A stretch of 64,000 nt of DNA, taken from the NCBI GenBank assembly GCA_040508085.1, contig JBEVNO010000072.1:35562-99561 (forward strand), read 5' to 3'. The number at the start of each line of letters is the position of its first letter. The stretch's first letter is position 1. This document shows, in pieces, positions 8,949 through 17,488 of the stretch. The stretch is from ZC4RG30 sp040508085. GTDB lineage: Bacteria > Pseudomonadota > Gammaproteobacteria > Steroidobacterales > Steroidobacteraceae. Made by a program: the position numbers and the translations under genes. The notes under the pieces are model-generated. The model ran no database searches and was not told where the DNA came from. It worked only from the letters and a program-made list of their open reading frames with translations.

Positions 8949-10049
8949 ATGCTCGACGTCGATCTGCGTTTCAGCCGCGGCGGCTTCGCGCTCGAGGCGC
9001 AATTTGCCGCGGCGACGCCCGGCGTCACTGCCTTGTTCGGGCGCTCCGGCTGCGGCAAGAGCACGCTGGTGAACCTGCTGGCCGGGCTCATCCCGGGCGC
9101 GCGCGGCCGCATCGAACTGGATGGCCAGGTGTGGTTCGACAGCACGCGTGGCACCCACGTGCCGGCGGAGCGCCGGCGAATCGGCTATGTCTTCCAGGAC
9201 GCGCGGCTGTTCCCGCATTACAGCGTGCGGGGCAACCTGCTGTATGGCGCGGCCCGCGCCGGCGCGCCCGGTGCCTTTGACGACGTGGTGCAGCTGCTGG
9301 GGTTGGAGACGCTGCTGGCGCGGCGCCCGGGCAGTCTCTCCGGCGGCGAGCGGCAACGCGTGGCGCTGGGACGGGCGCTGCTGACCGCGCCGCAGCTGCT
9401 GCTGCTGGACGAACCACTGGCTTCACTCGATGCCGCGCGCCGCGACGAGGTGCTGCCCTACTTCGAGCGGCTGCGCGATCACTATTCCATTCCGATGGTG
9501 TTCGTCAGCCACCAGTTCGACGAGGTGCTGCGGCTCGCCACGCAGCTGGTGGTGCTCGACCAGGGCCGGGTCGCTGCCAGCGGTGACCTGGGCTCGGTGA
9601 GCCTGTCGCCGCAGCTGCGCGGCATCGTGGGCGCGGACGCGGCCGGCGCGGTGATCGAAGGAGTGGTGTCTGCAGTGGCGCCGGAGGGCCTGGCCACCAT
9701 CCGCATCGGCGCGCACAGCCAGCTGATGGTGCCCGCGCAGCAGCTCGCGGCCGGCCAGCCGCTGCGACTGCAGCTGCTGGCGCGCGACCTGATCCTGGCG
9801 CTGGAGGAACCACGCGGTATCTCGGTGCGCAACCATCTGCGCGGTGCGGTGCGCGGCATTGTCGCCGATGGCGGCGCGGACCTGGTGGAAGTGGAAGTCG
9901 ATGGCACCACGCTGCTCGCCCGCATCACCAGTGCCGCAACCCGCGAGCTGCGTCTGGCGCCCGGTGTGGCAGTGTGGGTATTGGTGAAGGCCGTGTCGGT
10001 GAGTCCGCACGCCGTGGGCAATGCGGCCGGCAGGGCCTCCCCCGCCTAG
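8949..10049 (+). CDS. modC: Molybdate ABC transporter ATP-binding protein
   Basis: A 366-residue ABC ATPase: Walker A GRSGCGKST (31-39), signature LSGGERQRVALGRAL, Walker B LLLLDEPLASLD, and H-loop VSHQFDEVLRLA. From about residue 290 there is a Mop/TOBE molybdate-binding domain (ISVRNHLRGAVRGI...). It starts on the base after the modB stop, so the two are co-translated. Its TAG stop shares the palindrome CTAG (10046-10049) with the stop of the convergent gene. Confidence 0.95.
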   Translation: MLDVDLRFSRGGFALEAQFAAATPGVTALFGRSGCGKSTLVNLLAGLIPGARGRIELDGQVWFDSTRGTHVPAERRRIGYVFQDARLFPHYSVRGNLLYGAARAGAPGAFDDVVQLLGLETLLARRPGSLSGGERQRVALGRALLTAPQLLLLDEPLASLDAARRDEVLPYFERLRDHYSIPMVFVSHQFDEVLRLATQLVVLDQGRVAASGDLGSVSLSPQLRGIVGADAAGAVIEGVVSAVAPEGLATIRIGAHSQLMVPAQQLAAGQPLRLQLLARDLILALEEPRGISVRNHLRGAVRGIVADGGADLVEVEVDGTTLLARITSAATRELRLAPGVAVWVLVKAVSVSPHAVGNAAGRASPA

Positions 10050-10561
10050 GGCCGAAGCGGCGCGCCGGCCAGCTCGTCAGCAATCGCCACGGCGAACCGC
10101 CGGTAGAGTTTTTCCAGCGATTGCGCGCTGGCGTCGTCCTTGCGCAGGTTGAGCGATGCTTCCACGCGAACCCGCGCCTCACGCGGGCTGCCGCCATCCG
10201 TGCCCGGTATGCGCAGCACCGCGGCCAGTTTGCCCGCGGAGGCGATGTTGCCGAACACCACGACGTTGGTGGTGTTGCGCAGCGAGAACTCATCGATCTG
10301 GATGTCCACCACGCGGCCCTCGGCCTGCTCGCCCAGCATGCCGCGCGTGGTCAGTTCAGCCAGGATGGTGTCGCGCAGCAGGCGCGCGCTGAAGCGCGGT
10401 TCATCGTCGATCTGCCGCTGCGTGGCGGTGGCGAACCTGAGCGTGGCGGCGGCGGCAGTGAAGGCCGGCCGCGCTGCGGCCGCCGCGGGCGCTTCGGCCG
10501 CCCCGGCCGGTGCGATGCCAGCCCCGAGGACAGCCAGCGCGCCCCACATCGCCAGGCGCAT
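10046..10561 (-). CDS. Exported protein of unknown function
   Basis: A 171-residue protein with a signal peptide (cleavage near A-G-A-A, residues 19-22), an alanine-rich spacer, and a mixed alpha/beta domain from about residue 35 to the end. I do not assign a family; the layout (FSARLLRDTILAEL ... VDIQIDEFSLRN) recalls periplasmic or outer-membrane lipoprotein domains of the DUF4410/YajG kind, but there is no lipobox. It lies 4 bases after the CorC-like gene on the same strand and is probably co-transcribed with it. It converges on modC and shares a CTAG stop palindrome. Confidence 0.75.
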   Translation of the reverse strand: MRLAMWGALAVLGAGIAPAGAAEAPAAAAARPAFTAAAATLRFATATQRQIDDEPRFSARLLRDTILAELTTRGMLGEQAEGRVVDIQIDEFSLRNTTNVVVFGNIASAGKLAAVLRIPGTDGGSPREARVRVEASLNLRKDDASAQSLEKLYRRFAVAIADELAGAPLRP

Positions 10562-10565
10562 ATGG

Positions 10566-11873
10566 CTACTCCTCGCCGGCGCGCAGGGCCTGGTCGCTGC
10601 GCGCCTGCACCAGCAGCTTGTCGATCACCAGGCCATCCATGTCGATTACCTCGATGGAGAGATCGCGCCACGCCAGCTTCTCGCCCGGTACCGGCATGCG
10701 TCCCAGGTGCCACAGCACGAAACCCGCCATGGTGTTGTAGTTGTCACCGCGCGCGAGATCGTTGCGCTTCAGCGCGCGCTCGGCCTCGTGGATGGGCAGG
10801 TGCCCGTCGATCAGCCAGCTGCCATCGTCGCGCTGCAGCGCTCCCGCCGCGTCGCGGCTGCCCATGTCGGGCCAGTCGCCAGCGATGGCCTTCAGGATAT
10901 CCGCCGGCGTGACCAGGCCCTCGATGCCGCCGTATTCGTTGGTCACCACTCCCAGGTGCACGCTGGAACGACGGAAGGTTTCCAGCAGCTTGAAGATGGA
11001 AATGCTCTCCGGCACATGCAGTGGCGGCTGCAGGTCCACCGCGCTGTCGATGGCGCCGCGCCGCAATGCCTCGCCGATGTTGGCGAGCGAAATCACGCCG
11101 ATGAGCTGTTCCAGTTCGCCGCGGCACAGCAGGAAACGCGCATGGCCGCTGCGGCGTGCTTCATCCCACAGCGTGGTGATGGGCTCGTTGATGTCCAGCC
11201 ACAGGATGTCGCCGCGCGGCACCATGATGGCGCTGATGCTGCGATCTGCCAGGCGCAGCACCGAGTCGATCATCTCGGCCTCGTGCTTGTGCAGGGCGCC
11301 GGTCTGCATGCCCTCGGCGGCCAGTGCACGCACGTCATCGTCCGTCACCTGCGATTGGCCGGTGGGGCCTGAGGGCAGCAGCTTCAGCAGCACTTCTGTG
11401 GAACGCTGCAGCAGCCACACCACCGGGGCGCCGAAACGCGCCACGAACTGCATGGGTATGGCGACCAGCGTGGCCCAGCGGTCTGCATGCGCCAGCGCCA
11501 GGCGCTTTGGCACCAGTTCGCCGAGCACGATGGCGAAGTAGGTCATCACCATGACGATGGCCGCATACGCGATCTCTTCGGAGTAAGGCTCAAGCCGCGG
11601 GAACTGCCCCGTGAACCAGGCGGACAACTGCTTCGAATAGGCGGCACCGGAATAGACGCCGGTGAGGATGCCCACCAGCGTGATGCCCACCTGGACGGAC
11701 GACAGCAGCCGGGTGGGATCGTCCAGAAGGGCAAGCGCCGCGCGGGCCCCGGTGTGACCGGTATCCGCCAGGGCTTTCAGCCGGGACCGGCGGGCCGAGA
11801 CCAGCGCCAGCTCGGCTGAGGCAAATAACCCATTCAGGATGATCAGGCCGAGGATGACCGCGGCTTCATGCAT
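10566..11873 (-). CDS. CorC/HlyC-type (CNNM) integral membrane protein with CBS domains
   Basis: A 435-residue member of the UPF0053/CNNM family, implicated in Mg2+/Co2+ extrusion or homeostasis. Residues 1 to about 190 hold the DUF21 membrane domain (LNGLFASAELALVS; ITLVGILTGVYSGA; VLGELVPKRLAL). Residues about 205-335 form a tandem CBS pair (IMVPRGDILWLDI; VVTNEYGGIEGLVTPADIL). About 345-430 is the CorC_HlyC domain (DNYNTMAGFVLWHLGRMP). Family is certain, transport substrate is not. It is head-to-head with the MATE gene. Confidence 0.93.
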   Translation of the reverse strand: MHEAAVILGLIILNGLFASAELALVSARRSRLKALADTGHTGARAALALLDDPTRLLSSVQVGITLVGILTGVYSGAAYSKQLSAWFTGQFPRLEPYSEEIAYAAIVMVMTYFAIVLGELVPKRLALAHADRWATLVAIPMQFVARFGAPVVWLLQRSTEVLLKLLPSGPTGQSQVTDDDVRALAAEGMQTGALHKHEAEMIDSVLRLADRSISAIMVPRGDILWLDINEPITTLWDEARRSGHARFLLCRGELEQLIGVISLANIGEALRRGAIDSAVDLQPPLHVPESISIFKLLETFRRSSVHLGVVTNEYGGIEGLVTPADILKAIAGDWPDMGSRDAAGALQRDDGSWLIDGHLPIHEAERALKRNDLARGDNYNTMAGFVLWHLGRMPVPGEKLAWRDLSIEVIDMDGLVIDKLLVQARSDQALRAGEE

Positions 11874-11933
11874 GTCGCAGTTCTATTGGCGAGGCGAACT
11901 GGCATCATACCGCGCCCCGGCCCGAGATACTGC

Positions 11934-13298
11934 ATGTCCACCGCAGCAGCCCCCGCGCTCAAGCCCACCTGGAAGATCTTCCTGGTGTTCCTCGTGCCCA
12001 TGATGCTGGCGAACATCCTGCAGTCCCTGTCCGGCACGCTGAACAACATTTTCCTGGGCCAGATGATCGGGGTGAAGGCGCTGGCGGCGGCCTCCTCGTT
12101 CTTCCCCGTGTTCCTGTTCCTGATCTCCTTCGTCATGGGCCTGGGCTCGGGCGCCTCGGTGCTGATCGGCCAGGCCTGGGGCGCCAGGCAGCCCGAGCGC
12201 GTGCGCGCAGTGGCCGGCACCACGCTCACCGTGGGCCTGCTGGGCGGCCTGGTGGTGGCCCTGTTCGGGGGCACCTTCGCGCACCTGCTGCTGGAGCGCC
12301 TCGCGACGCCCCCGGACATCATGGCCGAGGCCACGCACTACGCGCGCGTGTGCCTGTATGCCATGCCCGGGTTTTTCACTTTCCTGCTGCTCACTGCCAT
12401 CATGCGTGGCGTCGGCGACACCGTGACGCCGCTGTTCGCGCTGATCGTCTCCACCATCACCGGCCTCATCGTGACGCCGGCGCTGATCTCCGGATGGTTC
12501 GGCCTGCCACGCCTGGGCGTCACCAGCGCGGCAGTCGGGTTTGTCTCCTCCTTCGCCGTCTCCCTCACCTTCCTGGCCTTCTACCTGCGCGCCAAGGGAC
12601 ATGCGCTGGCGCCCAATGCGCAGTTGCTGAAGCACCTGCGCATCGATGGCGCCATCCTGAAGTCCGTGCTGCGCATCGGCATACCCACCGCCTTGCAGAT
12701 GGTGGTGATGTCACTGGCGGAGGTGGTGCTGCTGTCGCTGGTCAATGGCTTCGGCTCCGATGCCACGGCGGCGTATGGCGTGGGCAACCAGGTGCTGGGC
12801 TATGTGCAGTTCCCGGCCATGTCGATCGCGATAGCCGCCTCCATCCTGGGTGCGCAGGCCATCGGTGCCGGCCACAGCGAGCGGCTGGGCGCCATCACCC
12901 GCGCCGGCCTGATGCTGAACTTCGTGATCACCGGCGGCCTGCTGGTGGTGTGCTACCTGTTTGCGCGGCCGCTCATCGGATTGTTCACGCAAAGCCCCGA
13001 GGCCACCGCCATTGCGCTGCGCCTGCTGCATATCGTGTTGTGGGGCTCCCTGCTGTTCGGCGCCGCGGCGGTGGTATCGGGCGTGATGCGTTCCAGTGGC
13101 ACCGTGCTGGTGCCGACGCTGCTGTCCATCAGCGCCATCCTGCTGGTCGAGGTGCCGGTGGCCTGGTTCCTCTCTGCCCGCATCGGCATCGATGGCGTGT
13201 GGTGGGCATGGCCGATCACCTTCATTACCATGCTGCTGCTGCAGGCCGGCTACTACCGGCTGGTGTGGCGCAGGCAACGCATCCAGAGGCTGGTTTAA
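11934..13298 (+). CDS. MATE family multidrug efflux transporter
   Basis: A 454-residue inner-membrane antiporter that would expel cationic drugs or metabolites using Na+ or H+. It has about twelve membrane segments in two related halves (each with PMMLANILQSLSGTLNNIFLG- and GIPTALQMVVMSLAEVVLLS-like first helices). The ATG at 11934 (MSTAAAP) gives the normal length; an upstream in-frame start would overlap the divergent CorC-like gene. The YciH-like gene starts two bases after its stop, so the two may share a transcript. Confidence 0.93.
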   Translation: MSTAAAPALKPTWKIFLVFLVPMMLANILQSLSGTLNNIFLGQMIGVKALAAASSFFPVFLFLISFVMGLGSGASVLIGQAWGARQPERVRAVAGTTLTVGLLGGLVVALFGGTFAHLLLERLATPPDIMAEATHYARVCLYAMPGFFTFLLLTAIMRGVGDTVTPLFALIVSTITGLIVTPALISGWFGLPRLGVTSAAVGFVSSFAVSLTFLAFYLRAKGHALAPNAQLLKHLRIDGAILKSVLRIGIPTALQMVVMSLAEVVLLSLVNGFGSDATAAYGVGNQVLGYVQFPAMSIAIAASILGAQAIGAGHSERLGAITRAGLMLNFVITGGLLVVCYLFARPLIGLFTQSPEATAIALRLLHIVLWGSLLFGAAAVVSGVMRSSGTVLVPTLLSISAILLVEVPVAWFLSARIGIDGVWWAWPITFITMLLLQAGYYRLVWRRQRIQRLV

Positions 13299-13300
13299 CG

Positions 13301-13627
13301 ATGGCGATGAAACCGCCGCATACCTTCCGCGGCGTGGTGATGAGCAAGCCGGTGAAGCCGGTGGCTCCCAGGGCGGCCCAGGCCGGGCCCCCGAAGATAC
13401 GCGTGGGCCGCGAGACCTCCGGTCGTGGCGGCAAGGGCGTGACGGTGGTCACCGGGCTGCCACTTGCGGCGACCGCGCTCGAGGAGCTGGCCGGCCAGCT
13501 CAAGCGCAGCTGCGGCGCAGGTGGCGCGGTGCGCGGCGACAAGATCGAGATACAGGGCGAACACCGCGACCGGCTGGTCGCAGAGCTCATCAGGCTTGGC
13601 TACGACGCCAAGCGCGCCGGAGGCTGA
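13301..13627 (+). CDS. yciH: SUI1/YciH family translation factor
   Basis: A 108-residue protein whose C-terminal 75 residues are the SUI1/eIF1 fold: ETSGRGGKGVTVVTGLPL, then LKRSCGAGGAVRGDKIEIQGEHRDRL. The eIF1-like GRGGKxVT and CGxGG turns are intact. E. coli YciH helps proofread translation initiation under stress. Two starts are possible: ATG 13301 (used) or ATG 13340 (MSKPVKP). It follows the MATE gene by two bases. Confidence 0.9.
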   Translation: MAMKPPHTFRGVVMSKPVKPVAPRAAQAGPPKIRVGRETSGRGGKGVTVVTGLPLAATALEELAGQLKRSCGAGGAVRGDKIEIQGEHRDRLVAELIRLGYDAKRAGG

Positions 13628-13631
13628 GGGC

Positions 13632-14132
13632 TCAGTGCGGCTGCGGATGCTCGTGGTGCTGTGAGTGATCCGGCTCTTCGGCACCCAGCGGGCGCACTTC
13701 CAGCTGCACGGTGAACTCCTGCTGGCCACCATCGAAGCGCAGCTGCAACGGCACCTTCTGGCCTGCCACGAAGGCCGACTTGAGGTTGTTGAACATCACG
13801 TGCCTGCCACCCGGCTCGAAACGCACGCTCTGGCCGGGCGCCAGTTCCAGTCCGGACAGCGGCCACATGCGCGCCATGCCCTGCGCATCGACGCTGCTCT
13901 GGTGCAGGCTCACTTCATCACTCACCGGCGACACGATCTTCAGCAGCTTGCGGGTCTCCGGACCAGTGTTGGTCAGCACCAGATAGGCCGCCGCCGTCCG
14001 GGCGCCTGGCGCGCTGGCGCGTGCCCAGCCCTCGCTCGCCACCACATCTGCCGCCGCGGGCAACGCACCGGCGCAGGCAACGCTGGCAGCCAGCAAAACC
14101 CACCCCGCGCGCCCCGTTTTTCTGCTGTTCAT
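13632..14132 (-). CDS. PCu(A)C-family periplasmic copper chaperone
   Basis: A 166-residue exported protein with a signal peptide (residues 1-28, ending AAADV). The cupredoxin-like domain carries the Cu(I) ligands: His in LHQSS, Met in GMARM, and the closing R-H-V-M-F pair. A His-rich tail (HSQHHEHPQPH) may add copper sites. Relatives deliver Cu(I) to the CuA centre of cytochrome oxidase. No Sco or cox genes lie nearby, so partner genes are elsewhere. Confidence 0.92.
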   Translation of the reverse strand: MNSRKTGRAGWVLLAASVACAGALPAAADVVASEGWARASAPGARTAAAYLVLTNTGPETRKLLKIVSPVSDEVSLHQSSVDAQGMARMWPLSGLELAPGQSVRFEPGGRHVMFNNLKSAFVAGQKVPLQLRFDGGQQEFTVQLEVRPLGAEEPDHSQHHEHPQPH

Positions 14133-14162
14133 GCCTGAATTCTAGGGCAAACTCCGCGCCCC

Positions 14163-16097
14163 ATGCTCAAGTTCGACGCCATTGCGCTGCGCCGGGGCCC
14201 GCGCGTCCTGTTTGCCGAGGCCAGCTTCAGCCTGTTCCGTGGCGACAAGACCGGCATCACCGGCGAGAACGGCAGCGGCAAATCCAGCCTGATGGCGCTG
14301 GTCCGCGGCGACCTGCAGCCGGATGCCGGCCATTTCGAGATGCCCGGAAACCTGACCGTCGCCCATGTGGCGCAGGAGCTGGATGCGATCGAGCGGCCGG
14401 CCATCGATTTCGTGCTGGACGGCGACACGGAACTGCGCGCGCTGGAAGCACGCATTGCCACTGCCGAGGCCGGCGACCACGACGGCACGCAGCTGGCGAA
14501 TCTCTACACGCAGTACGCCGCCATCGGCGGCTACGACGCGCTGGCGCGCGCCGCACAGCTCATGCACGGCCTGGGTTTCAGCACCGCAGACGAAGCGCGC
14601 ATGGTGCGGGAATTCTCCGGCGGCTGGCGCGTGCGGCTGAATGTGGCGCGCGCGCTGATGTGCCGCTCCGACCTGCTGCTGCTGGACGAGCCCACCAACC
14701 ACCTGGACCTGGATGCCATCGTGTGGCTGGAAGGCTGGCTGCGTGGCTACCAGGGCACGCTGCTGCTGATTGCGCACGACCGCGAATTCCTCGACCGCGT
14801 GGTCAATCGCATCGTGAACATCGAGCATGAGAAGGCCACGCTGTACACCGGCAACTATTCGGATTTCGAGGCGGCCCGTGCCGCCCAGCTGGCGCAGCAG
14901 TCGGCACTGCATGCCAAGCAGCAGCGCGAGATCGCGCACATGGAGGATTTCGTGCGCCGCTTCCGCGCCGCAGCCAGCAAGGCGCGGCAGGCGCAGAGCC
15001 GCATCAAGGCGCTGGAGCGCATGCAGCGCATTGCGCCCGCCCATGTGGACTCACCCTTCCAGTTCAGTTTTGCCGAGCCGCTGAAACTGCCGCGGCCCCT
15101 GCTCGCCATCCAGGAGCAGTCCGCCGGCTACGGCGAGCGCGTGCTGCTGCACAAGGTGAGCCTCACTGTCTATCCCGGCGATCGCATCTCGCTGCTGGGT
15201 CGCAATGGCGCCGGCAAATCCACGCTGGTGAAACTACTGGCCGGCGAGCTCAGGGCACTGGGTGGCAGCCGCGATGATGCGCGCGACCTGAACCTTGGCT
15301 ACTTTGCGCAGCACCAGCTGGAGCAGCTCGACGCGGCCGCCTCGCCGCTGCTGCATGTGCAGCGCCTGGCGCAGAAGCTCGGGGTACGGCCCACCGACCA
15401 GGAGCAGCGCAACTACCTGGCAAGCTTCGGCTTCAACGGCGATCGCGTATTCGAGCCGGTCGGACCGTTCTCGGGCGGCGAGAAGGCGCGGCTGGCGCTG
15501 GCGCTGGTGGCCTACGGCAAACCCAACCTGCTGCTGCTCGACGAGCCCACCAACCATCTGGACCTGGAGATGCGGCAGGCACTGGCCATGGCGCTGCAGG
15601 ATTACAGCGGCGCGGTAATCATGGTGTCGCACGACCGGCACCTGCTGGCGACGGTTACCGACCGGTTCCTGCTGGTGGATGGCGGGCGGGTCACCGAATT
15701 CGATGGCGACCTCGAGGATTACTCGCGCTGGCTCGCCAAGGGCGGCTCGCCCGCCGCCGCGGCGCCGGCCCGCGAAGCAAAGCCACAGCGCGACGCCGCG
15801 ACCGCGGAGGCCGCCCGCGCCGCCGGTCAGCAGCGCAAGCGCGATGAAGCGCAGGCGCGCAAGGCGCTGGCGCCACTGCGTGCGCGGCTGCAGCGCGTGG
15901 AGAAGCGCATGACGGAACTGGCGGCGCAGGCCAAGGCACTGGATGCGCAGCTCGCGGACCCGGCGCTGTACGAGGCCAGCCAGCGGCAGCGGCAGCTCGA
16001 GCTTTCCGCGCAGCGCGCGCGGCTGGCGCAGGAGAACGAACAGGTGGAAAGCGAATGGCTCGAGCTCAGCGATGAGCTGGAGCGCGCCGCGCTCTAG
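14163..16097 (+). CDS. yheS: ABC-F ATPase, YheS type
   Basis: A 644-residue soluble ABC-F protein with two nucleotide-binding domains. Domain 1 has GENGSGKSS, FSGGWRVRLNVARAL and LLLLDEPTNHLDLD; domain 2 has GRNGAGKST, FSGGEKARLALALVA and LLLLDEPTNHLDLE. Between them is the helical ABC-F linker (DFVRRFRAAASKARQAQSR). A charged coiled coil (about 550-640) ends the protein. Close similarity to E. coli YheS can be followed throughout. YheS-type proteins act on ribosomes. The stop shares CTAG with the convergent ribA stop. Confidence 0.95.
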   Translation: MLKFDAIALRRGPRVLFAEASFSLFRGDKTGITGENGSGKSSLMALVRGDLQPDAGHFEMPGNLTVAHVAQELDAIERPAIDFVLDGDTELRALEARIATAEAGDHDGTQLANLYTQYAAIGGYDALARAAQLMHGLGFSTADEARMVREFSGGWRVRLNVARALMCRSDLLLLDEPTNHLDLDAIVWLEGWLRGYQGTLLLIAHDREFLDRVVNRIVNIEHEKATLYTGNYSDFEAARAAQLAQQSALHAKQQREIAHMEDFVRRFRAAASKARQAQSRIKALERMQRIAPAHVDSPFQFSFAEPLKLPRPLLAIQEQSAGYGERVLLHKVSLTVYPGDRISLLGRNGAGKSTLVKLLAGELRALGGSRDDARDLNLGYFAQHQLEQLDAAASPLLHVQRLAQKLGVRPTDQEQRNYLASFGFNGDRVFEPVGPFSGGEKARLALALVAYGKPNLLLLDEPTNHLDLEMRQALAMALQDYSGAVIMVSHDRHLLATVTDRFLLVDGGRVTEFDGDLEDYSRWLAKGGSPAAAAPAREAKPQRDAATAEAARAAGQQRKRDEAQARKALAPLRARLQRVEKRMTELAAQAKALDAQLADPALYEASQRQRQLELSAQRARLAQENEQVESEWLELSDELERAAL

Positions 16098-17242
16098 GGT
16101 TTGTCGGCGGGGATCAGGTGGCCCGCGCGATCGCGCTTGGTGCGGATGTAGCGTTCGTTGTGCACGTTCGGCGGCGCCAGCAGCGATTCCATCTCCTGTA
16201 CGTCGATGCCACGCGCACGCAGTTCACGCACCTTGTGCGGACTGTTGGTGAGCAGCTTGATGCGCATGTAGCCCAGCTGCTTCAGCATCGCAGCGGCGAT
16301 GGCATAGCTGCGTTCATCCGCGCTGAAGCCCAGGTGCCGGTCCGCATCGACGGTGTCGAGCCCCGCATCCTGCAACTGGTAGGCGCGCAGCTTGTTCGCG
16401 AGGCCAATGCCCCGCCCTTCCTGCGCCAGATACAGCAGCACGCCACCGCCTTCTTCATGCAGGCGCTTCACGGCTGTCTGCAGCTGTTCGCCGCAGTCGC
16501 AGCGCAGGCTGCCCAGCAGGTCGCCGGTGAAACAGGAAGAGTGGGCGCGTACGGGCACGAGGGACTTCGGATCCGGCTGCCCCACCACGATGGCCACATG
16601 CTCGGTGGCGTCGCGGCGATCGCGGAACAGTACCAGGCGGCTGGACTGTGCCTCGCGCAGCGGCACGCGTGCCTCGCTGACGCGCACCAGATCATCGTCG
16701 GTGGGATGCGCATGGCGCTCGATCTGGTCGACACGCACGGCCAGTGCCTGGGCGGGAACAGGACCAAGCGTCACGTCGGTCACCAGCAGCGCCGGCAGCA
16801 GTTGCGCGCTCTTGGCCAGCTGCACGGCGGCCAGGCTCAGCGCGTCGGCGCAGGTGGCCTGTGGCACCGCCGCGCCCAGCGCCTCACGCCAGCCATCGGC
16901 TTCCCAGTGCCGGCCCAGTTCCAGTACCGCTCCGGCATCCAGCCCATCGGGCAGGGCCAGCAGCAGCACCTCGTCGGATTCGCAGGGCACGCGCAGCCGC
17001 GCGGCGCGCTCACCGGTGATCAGCAGCGCAGCTCGCGGCTGCGCCAGCACATGTGCCACCAGGGGCTGCTCGGCGGTTTCCAGCGGCACCACCAGACGCC
17101 ACGCGCGGGCAGCAGCATCCTGCACCACGATGCCGCGGCCACGGCGCAACTCGGCCAGCGCCCGGTCCACCGCTACCAGGGCGGGATCGCCCAGTGGCGG
17201 TTCGGGTGCACGTACAACGGATTGCAGGCGGGGGCCGGACAT
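16094..17242 (-). CDS. ribA: GTP cyclohydrolase II with degenerate RibB-like N-terminal region
   Basis: A 382-residue protein. The C-terminal ~200 residues are GTP cyclohydrolase II, first step of riboflavin synthesis: the zinc ligands are in SSCFTGDLLGSLRCDCGEQ (C-x10-C-x-C), and YLAQEGRGIGLANKLRAYQ and LLTNSPHKV bind GTP. The N-terminal ~185 residues align loosely with DHBP synthase (ALAELRRGRGIVVQD...), but the acidic D-D-E-D-R-E-N-E-G-D catalytic run is gone, so this half is probably not catalytic. ATG 17242 is used; an earlier in-frame ATG lies inside a terminator hairpin. Confidence 0.9.
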   Translation of the reverse strand: MSGPRLQSVVRAPEPPLGDPALVAVDRALAELRRGRGIVVQDAAARAWRLVVPLETAEQPLVAHVLAQPRAALLITGERAARLRVPCESDEVLLLALPDGLDAGAVLELGRHWEADGWREALGAAVPQATCADALSLAAVQLAKSAQLLPALLVTDVTLGPVPAQALAVRVDQIERHAHPTDDDLVRVSEARVPLREAQSSRLVLFRDRRDATEHVAIVVGQPDPKSLVPVRAHSSCFTGDLLGSLRCDCGEQLQTAVKRLHEEGGGVLLYLAQEGRGIGLANKLRAYQLQDAGLDTVDADRHLGFSADERSYAIAAAMLKQLGYMRIKLLTNSPHKVRELRARGIDVQEMESLLAPPNVHNERYIRTKRDRAGHLIPADKP

Positions 17243-17265
17243 GGCCGAAAGCCTACGCCGGCAGG

Positions 17266-17305
17266 CCCCAAAAAGCGAAAACCCCACGACACAATGCGTG
17301 GGGTT
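17266..17305 (-). terminator. Intrinsic terminator hairpin in the ribA leader
   Basis: AACCCCACG (17280-17288) pairs perfectly with CGTGGGGTT (17297-17305). On the minus strand the stem is followed by TTTTCGCTTTTT. It lies only about 24 bases before the ribA start, so it either ends a short upstream RNA or attenuates ribA. Confidence 0.75.
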
Positions 17306-17435
17306 CTCTTCGACCGGAAACCGCTTACCTGCCGTGCAAACGGGCAGACCCTGAAAAAGGGGTGGGTGAGCACCGCACCGGTCGTGTGCTCAGGCACGGT
17401 TGAACCGCGCGCCCCCAGTCTAGTTTCATATGCGT
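17306..17435 (-). ncRNA. Candidate structured leader or small RNA upstream of ribA
   Basis: The 246-base gap between ribA and the GNAT gene holds several short stems on the minus strand leading into the terminator: TGAGCAC/GTGCTCA (17367-17373 with 17386-17392, 12-nt loop), CCCT/AGGG (17349-17352 with 17358-17361) and CTGCC/GGCAG (17329-17333 with 17343-17347). It does not match the FMN riboswitch consensus, and I could not match it to 6S, SRP or tmRNA. It could be a free small RNA or a cis-acting ribA attenuator. Boundaries are approximate. Confidence 0.4.
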
Positions 17436-17488
17436 GCGGGATCCGTGACAGAGTCTGCAACGTCGAGCGCTGCGACCTAAGGAGGAAC

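Noticed and set aside
12350..13300. Upstream extension of the YciH-like reading frame
   Set aside because: It lies wholly inside the MATE gene in another frame and is His/Arg/Ala low-complexity. The real gene begins at 13301.
17266..17435. FMN riboswitch, 6S RNA, SRP RNA or tmRNA in the ribA leader
   Set aside because: None of their conserved cores is present. A short GGTGAGCA-like stretch alone is not enough for 6S RNA.
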